From contig CAMDFO010000024.1 of assembly GCA_945897515.1 (NCBI GenBank), forward strand, positions 1 through 60,375: DNA of 60,375 nt, read 5' to 3'. Both the position numbers and the translations under genes were made by a program. The notes beneath the pieces were generated by a model that did not search any database, was not told the DNA's origin, and worked only from the letters and a program-made list of their open reading frames with translations. The stretch comes from Rhodoplanes serenus. Lineage in GTDB: Bacteria > Pseudomonadota > Alphaproteobacteria > Rhizobiales > Xanthobacteraceae. This document shows, piece after piece, positions 57,123 through 60,375 of this stretch (position 1 is its first letter; each line of letters opens with the position of its first letter).

Positions 57123-58139
57123 TCATTGAAACTTTACGCCGGTTTCCTGAACCTGCTTCTTCCAGCGGTCGGCCTCGCTTTGCAGATGCTTGGCGAAATC
57201 GGCGGCCGAACCTCCGCGCGGCTCGTAGCCGTTGGCGGCGAGAACCTGAAGGGCCTTCGGATCCTTGAGCGCCTTGTTGGCCGCCTCGTTGATCCTGTCG
57301 ATGATCGCCTGCGGCGTGCCCTTGGGCGCGACAATGCCAACCCAGCCGGTATAGTAGATATTTGGAAGCCCAACCTCCGCCGTCGTCGGAACATCAGGAT
57401 AGCGCGACCAGCGAGTCTTTCCAGTTGTCGCAAAAATCCGCAGATCGCCCCGATCGACCAGATCCTTGCTTCCACTGGTGATCATGTATGACACGTGACC
57501 GCCGACGAGATCGGCGAGCGCGGGGCCCTCGCCCTTGTAAGGGACATGAGTGGATGCGCTTTGCGGCACGCCGGTCGTCGAAAGAAAGATCGTGGCATTG
57601 ACGTGCTGGCCGGTGCCGTGACCGCCGCTGCCGTAATTGTATTTTCCAGGGTTGTTCCGGATCAGCTCCGCCAGTTCGCGGACCGACCGGGCCGGCACCT
57701 TCGAGTTGACGAAGAATCCGTTCGGAGCCTCGCCAAGCCAGACCACCGGCACCATGTCGTTCACAGGGTCATAGCCGACGTCTGGGTTGATCGCGGGGCT
57801 AATGCCGTGGGTCACCGCATTGGCGATGCCGAACGAGTAGCCATCCGGCGCAGACGATCTTGCCGCCAGCACGCCGATCTTGCCCGTTGCCCCCGGCCGA
57901 TTATCGACGACGACCGGCTGCCCCAGGAGTTCGGTCATGGCCGGGCCCAGCGCACGCGGCACCATGTCGATGCTGCCGCCTGCCGGGAACGGCACGATCA
58001 GCCGCACCGGACGATCAGGATAGCTTTGTGCCGTTGCGGCAACGTTCAGCGTGACACACGCCAGCAGCACAACCGGCAATCGCAGCGCCATCGCTGCTGC
58101 GGACGGCAAAAGCGAATGCAGCGACTGCTTACGGCTCAT
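57123..58139 (-). CDS. Bug-family solute receptor
   Basis: This 338-aa protein from MSRKQSLHS (GGAG upstream) has a signal ending near VAATAQS. It has YPDRPVRLIVPFPAGGSIDM, VVVDNRPGATGKIGVLAA, APDGYSFGIANAVTHG and RYPDVPTTAEVGLPN. It is convergent with the MBL pair (52 bp). A closely similar structure to the Bug protein at 54403 (shared NAVTHG/NGVTHG, NYGSGGxGT) suggests these two arose by duplication. No own permease. Confidence 0.92.
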   Translation of the reverse strand: MSRKQSLHSLLPSAAAMALRLPVVLLACVTLNVAATAQSYPDRPVRLIVPFPAGGSIDMVPRALGPAMTELLGQPVVVDNRPGATGKIGVLAARSSAPDGYSFGIANAVTHGISPAINPDVGYDPVNDMVPVVWLGEAPNGFFVNSKVPARSVRELAELIRNNPGKYNYGSGGHGTGQHVNATIFLSTTGVPQSASTHVPYKGEGPALADLVGGHVSYMITSGSKDLVDRGDLRIFATTGKTRWSRYPDVPTTAEVGLPNIYYTGWVGIVAPKGTPQAIIDRINEAANKALKDPKALQVLAANGYEPRGGSAADFAKHLQSEADRWKKQVQETGVKFQ

Positions 58140-58565
58140 TTTTGTCTCCGTCCGTATGGAATGGCGTCCCACAAGGAACCTTAGACTGCCCCAATGCCGC
58201 ACCGCACGGCAAGTGCGCGCAGACTTCGGCCTGTGGGTCTCAATCGTCGCTCGGCGGATCGAGCCTTTCGATCCAGCACGTCGACGTGGAGACACCATAC
58301 GTCGCACCTGCACAGGCGCCGCCGTACTCTCTTGCACGTATATGACGGCCCAATCGGCAATGACGCACATCATCTGTTGCCGCGCGCGGGAAGCGCGTGC
58401 TTGCGGCCGCAACAGTCGATGACGAACAGAACCGTCTCCTTTCTCACCAACGATGCATGGATTCATCCAAATCCCGCCCCTCTATTGGGAGAATATTTTG
58501 CTGTCCAAGAGCTATATTCGCGCTGAATAAGAAAAATAATTCTCATCAACCGGAGTTTTCCTTCG
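58140..58565. other. Divergent intergenic region ahead of cysG
   Basis: 426 bp with no credible gene. It holds the promoter side of the Bug gene on the left and the cysG promoter on the right. CTGTTGC at 58374-58380 and GCAACAG at 58409-58415 enclose a GC-rich hairpin core. The last 110 bp are AT-richer than the surroundings and contain the inverted repeat listed separately. Confidence 0.5.
58491..58519 (+). promoter_or_regulatory. Inverted repeat ahead of cysG, possible regulator site
   Basis: GAATAT at 58491-58496 is mirrored by ATATTC at 58514-58519, with a 17-bp spacer, and further GAATAA and AATTC words lie just downstream. It sits 47-75 bp before the cysG ATG, where sulfur or nitrogen regulators usually act. 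The AT-rich dyads could suit an Rrf2- or LysR-type regulator; the identity is a guess. Confidence 0.4.
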
Positions 58566-59978
58566 ATGCGTTTCCTTCCGGTGTTTCTCGACCTTTCATC
58601 CGGTCACGTCGTCCTTGTGGGCTCGGGTCCCCAGGCCATTGCCAAGCTCCACCTATTGCGCGCCGCCGGCGCGAACGTGCGCTGGTTCTCGCCGCAAACC
58701 GATGTCGCGGAGGAACTGCTGCTTGCCAGTCACTATGCCGGACGGATCGGCGTTGCGATCGGTGAACCGGTCGAAGATGATCTCGCCGGCGCGCTCGCAG
58801 TCGTGACGGCCGCCGGAAACGAGATCGATGAAAGGCTGGCGGCACGTGCACGCGCGTTGAACATTCCGGTCAATATCGTGGATCGTCCCGACATTTCCAC
58901 TTTCATTTTTCCGGCTGTGGTGGATCGCGGCGACGTCGTCGTCGCCATTGGAACGGGCGGCGCGTCGCCGGTGCTGGCGCGCCGTTTGCGCGAAAAGATC
59001 GAAGCCATTCTTCCAGCTCGCATCGGAGAGTTTGCCGCTCTGATGCAGCGCTATCGCTCACACTTGGCTGCTGTACGGCGGCCGGGATTCTCGCTGCGAC
59101 GTTTCTGGGAAAGGGTGATCGACGGTCCGATCGGAGCCGCCTTTCTCTCGGGTCGCTCGCGTGAGGCGGAGACCGCGCTGATCCGCGCCATCGAAACGGC
59201 CAGCATGGCCTTGGACGACCGCAGAGGCGTTGTCCATCTGGTCGGTGCCGGGCCGGGCGATCCGGATCTTTTGACGCTTCGGGCGCTGCACGCACTCCAA
59301 TCGGCCGACATCGTTTTCTATGACGAGTTGGTGGGTTCCGACATTCTCGGTCGTGGCCGGCGCGATGCCGAACTGGTCTTCGTCGGCAAACGCAAAGGCG
59401 AACCGGGCATCGGGCAGGATGAAATCAATCGCCGGCTGGTTGAAGCCGCGAGGACCGGACGCTGCGTGGTTCGCTTGAAGGGTGGCGATCCGTTTATTTT
59501 CGGACGCGGCGGCGAGGAGCTTGAGCATCTGCAACACGCCGGCATCCCGGTTCATGTCGTGCCGGGCATCACGGCCGCTCTCGGCTGCGCGGCGGAGATC
59601 GGCTTGCCGCTGACGTTCCGCAAGGAGGCGACTCGGCTATCGCTGGTGACGGCGAATACCGCCGAGGGCGCGGCTGCCGTGGACTGGTCCGGGTTGTCCG
59701 ATCCGGCCACCACGGTCGTGGTCTATATGGGCCTGTCGTCTGCGGAGATCGTGCGTTCCGGCCTCACTGCGGCTGGCCGCGATCCCGAGACACCCGCGGC
59801 CGTGATCGCCCGCGGGACACATCCCGACGCCAAAGCGGCTGTCGGCCGCCTGCGCGACCTTCCGAAGCTCGCTGCCTCAGTGGGCGAAGGGCCGGCGCTT
59901 CTGATTATCGGCGATGTGGTCGCGCGCTCCCTGCCCTGGAAGACCAGCGAAGCCCGCGCAATCGAGGTGGCCGCATGA
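58566..59978 (+). CDS. cysG: Siroheme synthase (CysG)
   Basis: This 470-aa protein has two parts. An N-terminal precorrin-2 dehydrogenase/ferrochelatase part (VVLVGSGPQAIAKLHLLRAA, VDRPDISTFIFPAVVDRGDV) runs to about 215. A C-terminal uroporphyrinogen-III methyltransferase has GVVHLVGAGPGDPDLLTLRA, RCVVRLKGGDPFIFGRGGEE and VVPGITAALGCAAEIGLPLT. It makes siroheme for sulfite or nitrite reductase. It overlaps the DUF2849 gene by 4 bp and is followed by cysI. GGAG precedes the ATG. Confidence 0.95.
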   Translation: MRFLPVFLDLSSGHVVLVGSGPQAIAKLHLLRAAGANVRWFSPQTDVAEELLLASHYAGRIGVAIGEPVEDDLAGALAVVTAAGNEIDERLAARARALNIPVNIVDRPDISTFIFPAVVDRGDVVVAIGTGGASPVLARRLREKIEAILPARIGEFAALMQRYRSHLAAVRRPGFSLRRFWERVIDGPIGAAFLSGRSREAETALIRAIETASMALDDRRGVVHLVGAGPGDPDLLTLRALHALQSADIVFYDELVGSDILGRGRRDAELVFVGKRKGEPGIGQDEINRRLVEAARTGRCVVRLKGGDPFIFGRGGEELEHLQHAGIPVHVVPGITAALGCAAEIGLPLTFRKEATRLSLVTANTAEGAAAVDWSGLSDPATTVVVYMGLSSAEIVRSGLTAAGRDPETPAAVIARGTHPDAKAAVGRLRDLPKLAASVGEGPALLIIGDVVARSLPWKTSEARAIEVAA

Positions 59979-60292
59979 CTGCGCCAAGCCAACAGAAGCT
60001 CCGGGTTCATGGTCCTGTCGTCGTGACGGCGAACCGGCTCGGCGACGGTGCGGTGGTCTATCGCGCCGCCGTCGGCGGCTGGACGACGCGACTCTCTGCC
60101 GCCGCGGTCGTGAGCAACGCACAGGCAGCCAAGGATCTGCTTGTGGAAGCCTCGGCCGACGATGTCGGGGCGGTCGGCGCCTATATCGCTCCGGTCGAGA
60201 TCGACGGCGATCGCGTCGAGCCCGGAAACCTTCGGGAGCGCATTCGGGTCGCCGGTCCGACCTTTGACCTTCCGATCACCTTTGGAATCTGA
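59975..60292 (+). CDS. DUF2849 domain protein
   Basis: This 105-aa protein has HGPVVVTANRLGDGAVVYRA and VGAYIAPVEIDGDRVEPGN, ERIRVAGPTFDLPITFGI. It is typical of the DUF2849 family found between cysG and cysI in alphaproteobacteria. Its function is unknown, but it is conserved with sulfite reduction. The ATG overlaps the cysG stop (ATGA). cysI begins 14 bp downstream. Confidence 0.92.
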   Translation: MTAPSQQKLRVHGPVVVTANRLGDGAVVYRAAVGGWTTRLSAAAVVSNAQAAKDLLVEASADDVGAVGAYIAPVEIDGDRVEPGNLRERIRVAGPTFDLPITFGI

Positions 60293-60306
60293 GTCGAGAC
60301 CGAGAC

Positions 60307-60375
60307 ATGTATCTCTACGACGATTTCGATCGCACGCTGGTCGCCGAACGGGTCGATGAATTCCGCGATCAGGTG
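60307..60375 (+). CDS. cysI: Nitrite/sulfite reductase (CysI-like), 5' fragment
   Basis: Only the first 23 codons are inside the window (MYLYDDFDRTLVAERVDEFR, then DQV). This start resembles the N-terminus of rhizobial siroheme-dependent sulfite reductases (MYxYDxFDxxxVxxRVxEFRDQV). It runs off the right edge. The order after cysG and DUF2849 supports the call. Confidence 0.75.
   Translation, partial: MYLYDDFDRTLVAERVDEFRDQV

Noticed and set aside
58374..58415. A tRNA or small structured RNA ahead of cysG
   Set aside because: The CTGTTGC/GCAACAG hairpin lacks T-arm, anticodon-arm and CCA-side features. It is only a GC-rich inverted repeat.

Overview
The window is high-GC DNA that looks like a soil alphaproteobacterium of the order Hyphomicrobiales, close to the Bradyrhizobium/Rhodopseudomonas/Pseudolabrys relatives. 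The grounds are the protein families, a small TIGR03809-like protein, the rhizobial-style cysG-DUF2849-cysI order, and short palindromic intergenic repeats of a kind common in those genomes. No tRNA, rRNA, CRISPR array, phage or plasmid functions were seen. Names rest on reading motifs and family resemblance, not on database searches.

Layout. 0.1-6.4 kb (minus): a near-contiguous set with a glutamine-synthetase-family enzyme, an EamA exporter, a hydantoinase/carbamoylase-type amidohydrolase, an old-yellow-enzyme reductase, an M20 peptidase and a small TIGR03809-like protein. 6.6-11.8 kb (minus): a LivGFKHM-type ABC importer followed by a RidA protein and a clear intrinsic terminator. 12.0-15.4 kb (minus): an ECF sigma factor, its membrane anti-sigma factor, an exported subtilase and a small exported glycine-zipper protein. 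15.5-21.7 kb: a UraD-UraH fusion, a glutathione transferase, a HigBA toxin-antitoxin pair, a metallo-beta-lactamase-fold protein, hpaI/hpaH-like genes and SlyX. 21.8-24.9 kb: tandem DUF1080 paralogues, then a complete IS256-family element with an 8-bp target duplication inside a small exported-protein gene. 25.5-29.4 kb: dihydropyrimidinase, a PucG-like aminotransferase and two exported proteins.

29.7-58.1 kb is a dense catabolic and transport island. It holds five Bug-type solute receptors but only one TctAB membrane pair, one TRAP transporter, a B12-dependent acyl-CoA mutase operon (large subunit, cobalamin subunit, lipocalin-like protein, MeaB-like GTPase), a Rieske oxygenase with a BenD-like dehydrogenase and a carboxymuconolactone-decarboxylase-family protein, an OYE/FAD/FeS reductase, a kelch protein, a luciferase-like monooxygenase with an alpha/beta hydrolase, two flavoprotein dehydrogenases, an EthD protein, a TIM-barrel isomerase and two tandem metallo-beta-lactamase-fold paralogues. 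58.6-60.4 kb begins the sulfite/nitrite reduction operon (cysG, DUF2849, cysI, cut by the window edge).

The region reads as scavenging metabolism: high-affinity receptors bring in carboxylates, amino acids or nitrogen heterocycles, and adjacent enzymes oxygenate, hydrolyse or rearrange them. The least familiar pieces are the acyl-CoA mutase, whose active-site signature departs from methylmalonyl-CoA mutase; the paired metallo-beta-lactamase-fold proteins with complementary ligand losses; and the sigma/anti-sigma/subtilase locus, in which the extracytoplasmic part of the anti-sigma factor resembles the region in front of the protease domain.
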